NCBI GenBank assembly: GCA_000961695.1
Contig: LADW01000032.1
Location: 62,001 to 126,000 of the forward strand
Direction of reading: 5' to 3'
DNA length: 64,000 bases
DNA from: Hyphomonadaceae bacterium BRH_c29
GTDB lineage: Bacteria; Pseudomonadota; Alphaproteobacteria; Caulobacterales; Hyphomonadaceae
Each line of letters begins with the position of its first letter. The first letter of the stretch is position 1. Under the pieces are notes generated by a model that had not been told where the DNA came from, ran no database searches, and worked only from the letters and a program-made list of their open reading frames with translations. This document shows, piece by piece, positions 39,235-49,262 of this stretch. Both the position numbers and the translations under genes were made by a program.

Positions 39235-39542
39235 TTCAGGCGTCCAAAATCGAGAACAGGTTCAATCCAGAAGGAAATCTGCCGACGCGGGCAGGCGCAT
39301 TTCACAGCATCCAGAATGCGTTCAATGCCTTCTTCCGGCAGAACGATAATGACTGTGAATATCCGCATCGCGCCTTTGACCTTTTCGGCTGTAGACGCGA
39401 GCTCCATGGAGCTGCCGCGACCTAGACCATCGTTGCAGGTGTAGCCCGGAAGTTCCGGCAACATTGCGTCGAGCGTGTCGAGCACCGTTGGTTCGACGCT
39501 TTTTGGACAGACCAGTGTCAATTTGCGAAGGGGTGCGTCCAA
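39231..39542 (-). CDS. DUF3240-family (PII-like fold) protein in RND operon
   Basis: 103 aa; stop overlaps the downstream OMF start and start overlaps the end of the RND gene; C-terminal 'ISFWIEPVLDFGRLK'. Confidence 0.7.
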   Translation of the reverse strand: MDAPLRKLTLVCPKSVEPTVLDTLDAMLPELPGYTCNDGLGRGSSMELASTAEKVKGAMRIFTVIIVLPEEGIERILDAVKCACPRRQISFWIEPVLDFGRLK

Positions 39543-42500
39543 TGGACTTCTCCTTGTGGAATATTTTCCTGGGTGCGATCTGCGCCGAAGCGGCGGTAAA
39601 GGACCGGTAACAGGAACAAGGTCAAAATCGTCGATGAAACCAGGCCGCCAACGACAACAATTGCAAGCGGACGCTGAAGCTCCGATCCCGGGCCGTGGGC
39701 AAACAGAAGTGGGACCAGGCCCAAGGCTGCGGCTGTCGCTGTCATCAGGACGGGGCGAAGCCGACGCTCTGCTCCCTGGCGTACGGCCCGCTCTGTGTCG
39801 AGGCCTATCGCTTTCAGATCATTGAAGCAGCTGACGAGCACAAGTCCGTTCAGGACAGCGATCCCCAGCAGTGCGATGAATCCAACAGATGCAGGAACTG
39901 AAAGGTACTCTCCGGACAGGCTCAAAGCGATAATGCCACCAACGAGTGCGAAGGGGATGTTGAACAGGATCAGAAGTGCCTGCCGGATCGAACGTAGCGT
40001 TGCGAACAGAACGACAAAGATCAGTCCAAGCGATAGTGGCACCATTAGCGACAGACGCGCGGAGGCGCGGCGCTGGTTCTCGAATTCGCCACCAAACTCA
40101 AGCGTGTAACCGGCAGGGAGCTTCACTGATGCGGAGACGGCCGCCTGAGCGTCTTCGACAAAACTCACCAAGTCGCGGCCAGAAACGAATGCTTGCACAA
40201 CGGCATAGCGGGACCCGTTCTCTCGCGCGACAGATGCGAGCCCGGCCACGCGCGAGATCGTGGCAACGTCGGACAGCCTGACCATTTCTCCCATATTATT
40301 CACGATCAGAAGATTGTCGAAATCGTAGGCGCCACGGCTTCCAGCTTGCTCGGCACGGATAACAATCGGCGTCCGGCGACCAGGTTCGATGACCTCACCT
40401 GCCGTCATGCCTTCCAAGCGCGATCGCAACTCATCCTGGATGGACACCACATCCAGGCCAAATCGACCCGTTCGTACGGGGTCTATTTGGACCTGAAGAT
40501 ACTCAGACACATCATTCGAGGCCGTGAAAACATCTGATGCACCGGCTACACCAGCCACGGCGCCTTCGACTTGGCCGGCGATGTCGGCCAATTGTTCGGA
40601 GTCAGGTCCAAATATCTTGATGGCGAGATCGCCACGTGAACCGGTCAACATCTCGGAAACACGCATTTCGATTGGCTGTGTGAAAGAGGATTCAATACCG
40701 ACAAAGTCGTCCATGATGTTGCGGATTTCATCGACCAGCCAGGCCGTGTCCGGGCCACGCCATTCTTCCCGTGGTGCGAGTGCGAGGAACATATCGCTTT
40801 CATTGAGTCCCATCGGATCAAGACCCAACTCGTCTGAACCAATGCGAGCGATGATGTGTTCGACTTCGGGCACGTTTTCCAGGATAGCCGCCTGGGCGCG
40901 CATGGCATCGGCTTCGCTCTGGTTCAAGTTGATAGAGGGCAGGGCTGCCAGCTGCATGACGACCGCCCCTTCATTCATGGTGGGCATGAATGTCTTGCCT
41001 GTCGCTGAATAGGCGAAGCCAGCGACGACAATACTGGTTGCGGCGATTATGTAGATGACCAAAGGCGCATTGAGGACGCCGGCCAGAAGTCGCCGGTAGA
41101 GCGGCGTGATGATCCGCATCAACCAGGTTTCGTGGCCACTTGAAGATTTGAGAAGATACGACGCCAGAACCGGGATCAGCGTACAGGAAAGCAGCAATGC
41201 AGAACCGAGCGCAAACACGATCGACAGGGCGACAGGGGCGAACAATTTGCCTTCAAGTCCCTGCAGGGTGAGCAGCGGCACGAAGACGAGACAGATGATG
41301 AAAATTCCCGAGGCGGTGGGTAGAGCGACTTCTGATGCCGCACGATAAATGATGTGCAGTTTTCCCGCGCGCGGATTTTCGTGCAGGCGTTCCACCGCGT
41401 TCTCAGTGACCACAATGGCCCCGTCGACAATCATTCCGATGGCAATGGCGAGGCCGCCAAGACTCATAAGGTTGGCGGAGAGGCCGAACATCTTCATAAG
41501 GAGGAATGTTGACAGTGCAGACGCAGGCAGGATCAAAGTAACCACCAGGGCGGCGCGTAAGTCACCCAGAAACACAACGAGGAGTATGATAACCAGAACA
41601 GCGGCGATCAGGAGTGCTTCGGTGACTGTCCAGACCGCTTTTTCGATCAGATCCGATCGGTTGTAGAATACCGCAATATGAACGCCTTCAGGCAGGCTCG
41701 ACTGCAGCTCTTCCAGTTTGGCTTCGACTCCGCCGACGACAGTTCGGGCGTCCGCGCCCCTGAGCGATACCACGATGCCTTCCACCGTTTCGCCCGTGCC
41801 GTCTCGCGTTACAGAACCGTATCGCGTTAGGCTGCCAAGGCGGACGGATGCAACGTCACGAATTCGAAGCACCTGACCGTTCATTTCTCGCACGACAAGA
41901 GAACCGATGTCTGCTTCTGTTTCGGTGGCGCCAGTGGAGCGCACAACCAGCGCTTCTTCGCCCTCTGAAATACGACCGGCACCATCATTGCGGTTGTTGT
42001 TTTCAAGCGCGTTCTGAATATCGCTGAGGCGAATGCCCGCAGTTGCCATCGCTGCTTCGTCCGGTGCGATTTCGAACGTTCGTACCCGGCCACCAAGTGC
42101 GTTCACATCCGCGACGCCAGGAAGTGTTCGGAGCGCAGGGCGGATCACCCAATCGAGCAGTGAGCGTCGCTCTTCGAGCGAAAGGTCGTCGCTTTCGATC
42201 GTGAACATGAAAACTTCTGACAATGCTGTCGAAATTGGCGCGAGGCCGCCCTGAACGGTTTCCGGAAAATCTCCACTAACGGCAGTCAGTCGCTCCGATA
42301 CTTGCTGGCGCGCCCAGTAGATGTCGGTGCCTTCCTTGAAGTCGATCGTAATATCGGCGATTGCATACTTTGCTTTCGCCCGCATGATCGTCTGGTCCGG
42401 TATACCAAGCAGTTCCATCTCCAGCGGACGAACAACCCGCGCCTCAACTTCCTCGGGTGTCATACCGGGGGCTTTGAGGATGATCTTGACCTGTGTTGGG

Positions 42501-42628
42501 GCGATCTCCGGAAAGGCATCGATTGGCAATCGCGCTGAAGCATAGAGACCCGCGATGACCAAAAGGAGGGCGACGCCCATGATAAAGACGCGCTGTGTCA
42601 GGGAAAACGAGACAAGACGATCCAGCAT
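39518..42628 (-). CDS. Heavy-metal-type RND efflux transporter (CzcA/CusA family)
   Basis: 1036 aa; 'ARLPIDAFPEIAPTQVKIILKAPGMTPEEVEARVVRPLE', 'GMIVDGAIVVTENAVERL', 'SVGFIALLGIAVLNGLVLVSCFNDL'. Confidence 0.95.
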   Translation of the reverse strand: MLDRLVSFSLTQRVFIMGVALLLVIAGLYASARLPIDAFPEIAPTQVKIILKAPGMTPEEVEARVVRPLEMELLGIPDQTIMRAKAKYAIADITIDFKEGTDIYWARQQVSERLTAVSGDFPETVQGGLAPISTALSEVFMFTIESDDLSLEERRSLLDWVIRPALRTLPGVADVNALGGRVRTFEIAPDEAAMATAGIRLSDIQNALENNNRNDGAGRISEGEEALVVRSTGATETEADIGSLVVREMNGQVLRIRDVASVRLGSLTRYGSVTRDGTGETVEGIVVSLRGADARTVVGGVEAKLEELQSSLPEGVHIAVFYNRSDLIEKAVWTVTEALLIAAVLVIILLVVFLGDLRAALVVTLILPASALSTFLLMKMFGLSANLMSLGGLAIAIGMIVDGAIVVTENAVERLHENPRAGKLHIIYRAASEVALPTASGIFIICLVFVPLLTLQGLEGKLFAPVALSIVFALGSALLLSCTLIPVLASYLLKSSSGHETWLMRIITPLYRRLLAGVLNAPLVIYIIAATSIVVAGFAYSATGKTFMPTMNEGAVVMQLAALPSINLNQSEADAMRAQAAILENVPEVEHIIARIGSDELGLDPMGLNESDMFLALAPREEWRGPDTAWLVDEIRNIMDDFVGIESSFTQPIEMRVSEMLTGSRGDLAIKIFGPDSEQLADIAGQVEGAVAGVAGASDVFTASNDVSEYLQVQIDPVRTGRFGLDVVSIQDELRSRLEGMTAGEVIEPGRRTPIVIRAEQAGSRGAYDFDNLLIVNNMGEMVRLSDVATISRVAGLASVARENGSRYAVVQAFVSGRDLVSFVEDAQAAVSASVKLPAGYTLEFGGEFENQRRASARLSLMVPLSLGLIFVVLFATLRSIRQALLILFNIPFALVGGIIALSLSGEYLSVPASVGFIALLGIAVLNGLVLVSCFNDLKAIGLDTERAVRQGAERRLRPVLMTATAAALGLVPLLFAHGPGSELQRPLAIVVVGGLVSSTILTLFLLPVLYRRFGADRTQENIPQGEVHWTHPFAN

Positions 42629-42633
42629 GGCGC

Positions 42634-43692
42634 TCAGACTCCTTCAGCAAGGTTCTTGAGCGCAGCGAGTCCGGAAATGGCAACCTGCTCACCGGCCTGT
42701 ACATCTCCGGTGAGAACAATTTGCTCCCGGCTGCGTGCCAGCACATCCACCCGGACCAATTTGAATCCACTCTCCGTCTCGACAAAAATGAAGTCTGTTC
42801 CATTGATGCGCACGAGCGCACGTGCTGGCACAACAAGTGCCATTCCCTGGCTTGGTGTCTCGAGTGAAAGGTCAACCAATTGGCCAAGACGCCAAGACAA
42901 GCCTCCGGGGAGTGAGATCTTGATACGAACCGACTGAAACAGAGGGTCCACTCTAGGGTCTATTGCGACCACGGTGCCCGTTTCTGACCTTCCGGGCAGC
43001 GTAACAGTGGAACCAAGACTGACCGAGTTTGCGATGCGTTCAGGTAGGGCAACGTCAAGCCAGAATCCTTGTCCGTCGAAAATAGAGAAGAGTGGCTCAG
43101 ATACGCCCACAGGCGCACCGGCTTCGACTGCAAGTTCGGTCACAATGCCGGAGGCCGTGGCAAGCAGATCAAAGCGGCCCGAACCGCTCGCTGGCCGGAT
43201 AGCGCCCAGCTTGGATTTGTTGGCGGCGTAGATAAGCGCGGCGGACTTTGCTTCGTGCTCCGCTTCATCCGCTTCCGCCGTGGAGCGCAGGCCAAGGGAC
43301 CTCAACTCTTTGTCACGATCCGCAAGTATTGCCATATGCTCGGAGGTCAGACGTTGAGATTCCAGATCAGCACGAACCATCTCATACTCAGGGCTGTAGA
43401 GCCGTGCCAGTGGCGCACCGGCTTCCACTCGCATGCCAGGGATGGCGAGCGGTTCCAGCAATACGGCGTCGAATGGACTTGTAACCGGATGGGAGTGTCC
43501 TGGAGGCGCGACGACCGTGCCAAATGCGGATGCCCCCTCAACCGATGCATCTGCAACCACTGGGGTCGTGGTGATTCCCAACGCTTTCCGGCTTGCTACC
43601 GAGACGTTCAATTCCTGGGCCATCGCGGGAGCGCAGAGCCCCAGTGCAATTATGAGACCCGTTATGGCGCGGCGTGCTTTAGTTCCCATCAT
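42634..43692 (-). CDS. RND periplasmic adaptor subunit (CzcB-like)
   Basis: Signal peptide; 'HSHPVTSPFDAVLLEPLAIPGMRVEAGAPLARLYSPEYEMVRADL'; MFP domains. Confidence 0.9.
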   Translation of the reverse strand: MMGTKARRAITGLIIALGLCAPAMAQELNVSVASRKALGITTTPVVADASVEGASAFGTVVAPPGHSHPVTSPFDAVLLEPLAIPGMRVEAGAPLARLYSPEYEMVRADLESQRLTSEHMAILADRDKELRSLGLRSTAEADEAEHEAKSAALIYAANKSKLGAIRPASGSGRFDLLATASGIVTELAVEAGAPVGVSEPLFSIFDGQGFWLDVALPERIANSVSLGSTVTLPGRSETGTVVAIDPRVDPLFQSVRIKISLPGGLSWRLGQLVDLSLETPSQGMALVVPARALVRINGTDFIFVETESGFKLVRVDVLARSREQIVLTGDVQAGEQVAISGLAALKNLAEGV

Positions 43693-43762
43693 CCTCTTGC
43701 CTTCCAAAGGCTTGCAACCTTGGTGGCAGGAATGATTGATGTTGCTGACAATAGCCTGACGC

Positions 43763-43786
43763 TATTTTCCGGAAATCCGGAAAATA
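43763..43786. promoter_or_regulatory. Palindrome TATTTTCCGGA-aa-TCCGGAAAATA between histidine kinase and adaptor
   Basis: 11-2-11 perfect inverted repeat; overlaps at its edge a second repeat AATAGC-ctgac-GCTATT (43750-43766). Confidence 0.6.
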
Positions 43787-43789
43787 TGA

Positions 43790-44794
43790 CTAATTCCTGC
43801 GTGCTTCTGGAAAAAGTAAGGCGAGCCCCGGGTATTCCGGACGACAAGTGACGAGTTCTCCACCATGAGCCTCTGCGATGCGATCAGCAATTGCGAGACC
43901 GAGGCCCGCGACGCCACCAGGGGCCCGGTCTGCGCGGATACCGCGTGCTTTAAGGCGCTCAAGTTCTTGCTTTGACAGGCCAGCGCCGCCATCAATCACG
44001 GTCAGGCTTGCATCCGGCCCAGCCCGCACGATGATTTCTGTCCCCTCCGGCGAAGCGCGCAACGCGTTGTCGATCAGCGTGCGTAGTGATGCAGCGACAG
44101 CCTCTTCCAAACCGCAGAAGGGCTTTGCGTCGTCCTCTTCCACAGAAAGATTTTTACCTGCGTCAAACGCAGTTGGGGCGAGTTCGGCGACGACGCGCCT
44201 TGCAAGGCGACCAGGGTCAATCAGGGCGCGGCGCAGGGTGGCATCGGGCGAATTGCTTCGAGCGAGCAGCAATAATTGGTCCACCATGTCTGCCAGGGCT
44301 CTGACTTGCGAGCGCAGCGGGGCAGCGTCTTTTTCGGGCAGCTTGTCTAGCGATAGCGCGAGAATGGACAAAGGCGTTTTCAGTTCATGTGCTGCGTCAG
44401 CAGCAAAGGCTTCTTGTCGATGAGCGTGTGCTTCCAGCCGGGTGGTGAGTGTGTTGACCGCGTCTGTGAAAGGCTGGAGTTCCGTGGGCAGCAGGTCCTT
44501 GGGAGCCTGATAGCTTTTGAGGTCTTCAGCTGCTTCGCTAACCTCCTTGGCGATAATTTTCAGCTGTCGCTCGACGCTGCGCACGACAATGAGCGCGCCT
44601 GTTCCAAAAAGGACTAAAAACATGCCGAACGGTGCGAGTACGTGTTCTACCATCTCCCGGATGGTTTTTCCGAGCGGAGGAGGTTCGTTGCTCAAAAGCC
44701 CGTATTCATAGGTGACCAGGATTGCCAGCATCATACTTCCGATCAGGCCGGAAATGAGCAAGCCGACAAGCAGCTTTCCAGCGATCGACTTCAT
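43790..44794 (-). CDS. Two-component sensor histidine kinase
   Basis: TM segments; 'FAADAAHELKTPLSILALSLD' H-box; 'SLRTLIDNALRASPEGTEI' N-box; 'VAGLGLAIADRIAEAHGG'. Confidence 0.93.
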   Translation of the reverse strand: MKSIAGKLLVGLLISGLIGSMMLAILVTYEYGLLSNEPPPLGKTIREMVEHVLAPFGMFLVLFGTGALIVVRSVERQLKIIAKEVSEAAEDLKSYQAPKDLLPTELQPFTDAVNTLTTRLEAHAHRQEAFAADAAHELKTPLSILALSLDKLPEKDAAPLRSQVRALADMVDQLLLLARSNSPDATLRRALIDPGRLARRVVAELAPTAFDAGKNLSVEEDDAKPFCGLEEAVAASLRTLIDNALRASPEGTEIIVRAGPDASLTVIDGGAGLSKQELERLKARGIRADRAPGGVAGLGLAIADRIAEAHGGELVTCRPEYPGLALLFPEARRN

Positions 44795-45465
44795 TGTGCT
44801 TTCCGCTTGCCGAAAAAGTAGCCCACGCCTCGCACAGTGTGGAGGATGTCATCTTCTCCAGCTTCTGCGAGACGCCGTCGAAGCCGCGATGCGACTGCTT
44901 CGAGGGCATTTGGGGTCACCGGATCCGAGGCGCTGTATAAGGCGCCTTCCAGGCGTTCCCGAGGAACAACCTTGCCGACACTACGAAGCAGAATTTCGAG
45001 AAAGTTGGCCTCTTTTCGGCTAATAGCCAGCACCTGCCCATTCAATGTCGCTTGTCTGTTTGTCGTATCGAAAGTGAGGTTTCCGACCTTCAGGTCTACT
45101 GGTTCCCGAATGCCCGGACGACGTACAAGCGCGCGAAGTCGCGCTGCGATTTCGTCGATTTCAGCTGGCTTGACGAGGTAGTCGTCGGCGCCGCTATTCA
45201 GCCCCAAAACTCTTTCATCCAGTGTACTGCGCGCCGACAGAACGAGCACAGGTGGGCGCTCTCTTGGTAGTTTACCAAGCCAGTCGAGGCCGTCGCCATC
45301 CGGTAAGCCGAGATCGAGCATGATCGCATCAAATTGCCCGACGGCCACATGGTCGTCAGCTTCTTCAAGATTGGCAGCGATATCGCTTTTGATGCCTCGC
45401 GCATTCAAACGATCAGCCAGCAGGACAGCCAGTTCGCAATTGTCCTCAATGATCAGCGTTCGCAT
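44791..45465 (-). CDS. OmpR-family response regulator
   Basis: MRTLIIEDNCELAVLLADRL, 'DAIMLDLGLPDGDGLDWL', C-terminal wHTH 'RLRRRLAEAGEDDILHTVRGVGYFF'. Confidence 0.95.
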   Translation of the reverse strand: MRTLIIEDNCELAVLLADRLNARGIKSDIAANLEEADDHVAVGQFDAIMLDLGLPDGDGLDWLGKLPRERPPVLVLSARSTLDERVLGLNSGADDYLVKPAEIDEIAARLRALVRRPGIREPVDLKVGNLTFDTTNRQATLNGQVLAISRKEANFLEILLRSVGKVVPRERLEGALYSASDPVTPNALEAVASRLRRRLAEAGEDDILHTVRGVGYFFGKRKAQ

Positions 45466-45553
45466 ACGTCACCGGATTTTTGGCTCGGAATGTCTTTATA
45501 CAAGGGAAACCTGACGGAGTCCTGACTTTTGGAACTGCCGAACCACGAGGCGC

Positions 45554-46681
45554 TCAGCCACGGCCCCAATTGTTGAGGCCGGCGATAGCCTGGGCATAAA
45601 TTTCCTCGGAAGCTCCAAGGACGTCTTGGCGCCATTCCGGCGATTGCGGATAGAAACGCTCAATCAGTTCCGCGCGAACCCGCTCGATCAATGCCTGATC
45701 TGCATCAGCTGCGCGATTCTTGAGCCAGTTGTCCATGACCAGCGCTTGTAGCATGGCCTCAACTTCATAGGTTCCCCATTCGATGGTCAGGTTGACGACA
45801 TTGGCCTGATTGAATGTGGAAATCTCATCCCGCAAGCCGGCTACCAGGAGGCCGTTGTAGGAGATCGACACGCCTTCCACGACATCATCGCAATGAATGG
45901 CATGGTCCGGCCACCAGTTGGAGAGCAGGGCGAACGTTTCGGAACCGCGCTGCTCATCGAGAATGAAGTGAGCCTCGCCGAACGCACCGATGCCAGTGTG
46001 CCAGTCGATATGGAGGATGCGATCTGCCTGCTGAAGCCTGTCGCGGGCGATGTTGAACAGCGTCTCCGCAGACCAGCTGTGTGCCGTTCCGCCAAAGCTC
46101 AGTCCATCGGCGAAATCGTATTGTCCGGACGTGATGCCGGTCAGGGCGGTATTCAGTCCCTTACTCGCCGCGAGAGCATGGAACGCTTCTGCAAAGGCCT
46201 TGAGGCTTTGCTCGTCCATTCCGGTCTTCAGGAGCGGGGCGTGGATATCCTCGTACGCGGGATTTTTCGGGCGGGGGGATGATGGCGCTACAAAGTTCCG
46301 GTTGAGGTCGATGCCATCCTCATTAATCCGATGTGCCCAGGCCCAGCCATAGGGATTGACGGCGTGGATCAGGAGAACGGCCAAATCGTCTGGCAGGCCG
46401 CCAGGACCGTTCATGTCGAGCCAGCGGAGCATGGTGGCAGACCCTGCCGCGGCCTCCAGGCCATGAGTGCCGCAGCTGAAGATCAGGACACGGCTTGCGC
46501 CGGGTGGACCGGCCCAGGCTATGTCCATCGCAAGGTCTTCATTTTCTGGCCCCATGAGTGTGGGGTGCACATGACTTTCGACAGTTAGTCCGGCCTGCTG
46601 GCAGGCGGAGCGGAATTTGTCGCGTCCCTCATCGTAACTGGCGGAAAAGTACCGGGAAAGGATCGTGTTGTCAGAGGTCAA
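45554..46681 (-). CDS. DUF2817 / M14-like zinc hydrolase
   Basis: 'VLIFSCGTHGLEAAAGSATMLRWL', 'LLIHAVNPYGWAWAHRINEDGIDLNRNFV', 'ILHIDWHTGIGAFGEAHFIL'. Confidence 0.85.
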   Translation of the reverse strand: MTSDNTILSRYFSASYDEGRDKFRSACQQAGLTVESHVHPTLMGPENEDLAMDIAWAGPPGASRVLIFSCGTHGLEAAAGSATMLRWLDMNGPGGLPDDLAVLLIHAVNPYGWAWAHRINEDGIDLNRNFVAPSSPRPKNPAYEDIHAPLLKTGMDEQSLKAFAEAFHALAASKGLNTALTGITSGQYDFADGLSFGGTAHSWSAETLFNIARDRLQQADRILHIDWHTGIGAFGEAHFILDEQRGSETFALLSNWWPDHAIHCDDVVEGVSISYNGLLVAGLRDEISTFNQANVVNLTIEWGTYEVEAMLQALVMDNWLKNRAADADQALIERVRAELIERFYPQSPEWRQDVLGASEEIYAQAIAGLNNWGRG

Positions 46682-46721
46682 GAAGTCGACCCTTTCCCGG
46701 CACGGAGGTTTCAGTGGTGAA

Positions 46722-49121
46722 TTAGAAATTCACGACCAGTTCGACGCCATAGGTCCGCCCGATATTCGGGTGGTTGACCAGGGTGCCGAAGAAGTCGCGG
46801 AAATCGTCCACAAGACCGTCTTCGTCGGTGAGGTTGCGGCCCCACAGATACGCTTCATAGCGTCCGTCATTGCTCATCAGACCAATGCGGCCGTTCAGCA
46901 TCGCGATGGAGTCAATATAGCCGTACGGAACGACCTCGGTGGAGGGCAGCGTGGCCGTCTTCTGGTTGTCAACGGTCGTGAAGAAGCTGTCCGTATAAGT
47001 CGCGTCGAGGCGGGTCAGGAGGGTTGAGTCAATCGACGGGATGTTACGCGTGTAGACCGCGCCGAAAGAGGCACTCCATTCCGGAGCAGCGGTGAGGTCG
47101 TTTCCGGAAACGTCCGAACCTGACGTGCCACCACCTGGGAAGGAGTCGAAGGTTGCATCAAGATAGCCGAGCGATCCTTGCAGGGACAGGTTATCAGTGG
47201 CCTGGAGATTGAACTCGCCCTCAAAGCCTTGCGTGATAACCTGGGCGGCGTTGGTGATGCGGATCGAAGTCTGGCCACCGCCGAGGTCAACGAACTGGTT
47301 CACCTGATAGTCGCTATATTCAGAGTAGAATGCAGCAAGGTTCAGCGTGAAGCGCCCGTTCATGAAGGTGTTCTTCAGACCGAGTTCATAGCTGTCGACC
47401 GTTTCCTTGCCAAATTCCAGGCCGGAGTTCGCTGCAAGCTCGACCTGGTTGATGAAGTCGAGGTTGAAGCCGCCGCTTTTGTAGCCGGAGGAGTATTTTG
47501 CGTAGAGATTGCTCTCATCGGTAACAGCGTAGCTGAGGCTGATTGCCGGAGACAGGAAGCTGTCCGTACGGTCGTTGATCAGCGGTGTCGGAATCGTCGT
47601 TGTGTCGCCGGGAGCCACATTGGTCGAACCAATCTTGAACACACCGGAGTTGCGACCATCGAGAAGCCAGTTCGCTTTCTTGTCTTCAGTGCTGTAGCGA
47701 AGGCCAAAGCCCAGCTTCCAGCGGTCGTTGAAGTCGTAAGACCCGTTGAAGTAAGCAGCGAGGCTTTCCGTTTTGACATTACCGGAGTTTTCCACGGTCG
47801 ATCCGACAGGGCCAAATCCGACGATGGAAGAAATCAGAGCCAGCTGGGCAGTTGTCAGGTTGTTCGGGTCAAGATTCAGAAGCGGAGCGACGCTTGGGGC
47901 GACGGCCGGAGCAATGAAGCCCTCAAGGAAGTCGTCACCGAGGACCACGGTCCGCTGCGTATCAGCATCCTGATTATAGTAGTACAGGCCGACCATGTAA
48001 GTGAGGGCGCTGTCCGATGGTGAAATCAGTTGGAATTCCTGGGTCAGCTGTTTGTACGCGTCGCCATAGTCAACATAGATGATGGACGTCGGCGAATAGT
48101 CCGTGACGTTCTTGTAGTTCGCCTCGGTCTTGCGATAGCCTGTGATCGATTTCGCTGTGAAGCCATTCTGGAATTCATAGGTGAAGTCGGCCATGGCGCC
48201 GGAAACGTCGCGGTCTTCCGTCGGGTCGAAATCGAAAGCAACCTGGCGAACCTTGGGTGCGTTCTGGTCGGTCCGGATGCCGAGCATATCGGTCAGGGGT
48301 TCGCCGGCCAGAATCTTATTGTCAGCTTTCAGGCCGTCTACAGCGAGGTTGATATCGAGTTGGTCAGACGGCTGGATGCGCAGTTGAGCGCGGTAGGCAA
48401 GGACGTCCTTAGAGTCGAGTTTGTTGCCGGTTGTGATGTTGTCGATATATCCATCGCGATCCGTCTTCGAAACAGAGACCTTGGCAGCGACTTTGTCCGA
48501 AATCGGCACGTTCAGCATGCCCTGGAATGTGCGGAGGTTGTAGTTGCCGAGATTCGCGCTGGCTTTGCCGAAGAAGCGGTCTTCCGGCTTCTTCGTGACG
48601 AGGCTGACGGCACCTGCGACCGTGTTCTTGCCGAACAGCATGCCCTGAGGACCGCGGAGCACTTCGACGCGCTCAAGGTCAAGAAGTTCCTGGTTCACGG
48701 CAGGAGACTGCCCCATGTAGACGCCATCAACATAGACGCCCACGCGGCTGTCAAAGCCGATGTTACGTGAGTTCGAGCCCACGCCGCGGATGGTGATCGT
48801 AGAGCGGAAGTCGTTGTTGCCGGAGATCGAAACGTTCGGGATATATCCCGAAATCTCGGACAGCTCGCGAACGCTGGTCTGGTCGATATTGTCGCTTCCG
48901 AAAACGGACATAGCGATCGGAACTTCAGACAGCTTTTCTGTGCGGCGCGTTGCCGTCACGACGATGCCTTCATAGACCTTTACGTCGTCTTCCTGGGCGG
49001 TGCTGCTCGTTTCAACTGTGTCCGAGGTATCACTTGCGGTTTGCGCCTGTGCGGAGGCGGCCCATGGGGCTGCTGCCAGAATCAGGCAGCTTGCACCCAT
49101 CAGCAATTTTGAATTCTTCAT
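46722..49121 (-). CDS. TonB-dependent receptor (TetR-linked)
   Basis: Signal peptide MKNSKLLMGASCLILAAAPWAASAQAQ; 'YEGIVVTATRRTEKLSEVPIAMSVF', C-terminal 'RTYGVELVVNF'. Confidence 0.93.
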   Translation of the reverse strand: MKNSKLLMGASCLILAAAPWAASAQAQTASDTSDTVETSSTAQEDDVKVYEGIVVTATRRTEKLSEVPIAMSVFGSDNIDQTSVRELSEISGYIPNVSISGNNDFRSTITIRGVGSNSRNIGFDSRVGVYVDGVYMGQSPAVNQELLDLERVEVLRGPQGMLFGKNTVAGAVSLVTKKPEDRFFGKASANLGNYNLRTFQGMLNVPISDKVAAKVSVSKTDRDGYIDNITTGNKLDSKDVLAYRAQLRIQPSDQLDINLAVDGLKADNKILAGEPLTDMLGIRTDQNAPKVRQVAFDFDPTEDRDVSGAMADFTYEFQNGFTAKSITGYRKTEANYKNVTDYSPTSIIYVDYGDAYKQLTQEFQLISPSDSALTYMVGLYYYNQDADTQRTVVLGDDFLEGFIAPAVAPSVAPLLNLDPNNLTTAQLALISSIVGFGPVGSTVENSGNVKTESLAAYFNGSYDFNDRWKLGFGLRYSTEDKKANWLLDGRNSGVFKIGSTNVAPGDTTTIPTPLINDRTDSFLSPAISLSYAVTDESNLYAKYSSGYKSGGFNLDFINQVELAANSGLEFGKETVDSYELGLKNTFMNGRFTLNLAAFYSEYSDYQVNQFVDLGGGQTSIRITNAAQVITQGFEGEFNLQATDNLSLQGSLGYLDATFDSFPGGGTSGSDVSGNDLTAAPEWSASFGAVYTRNIPSIDSTLLTRLDATYTDSFFTTVDNQKTATLPSTEVVPYGYIDSIAMLNGRIGLMSNDGRYEAYLWGRNLTDEDGLVDDFRDFFGTLVNHPNIGRTYGVELVVNF

Positions 49122-49215
49122 GTTTGCGTTCTTCCCTTTAGAAACGGATTACAGGTCTGGTCCCTCCCCAGGGGTGTGCCGGGTGACACAGACTTCCCAG
49201 ACCTTGCCGGTACAA

Positions 49216-49230
49216 GTTAATTGAATTAAC
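49216..49230. promoter_or_regulatory. Candidate TetR operator GTTAAT-tga-ATTAAC
   Basis: Perfect 6-3-6 palindrome in the divergent TonB receptor/TetR promoter region. Confidence 0.6.
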
Positions 49231-49262
49231 ATTTATGTGTCAACGTGTCATGGTAACTGTTA

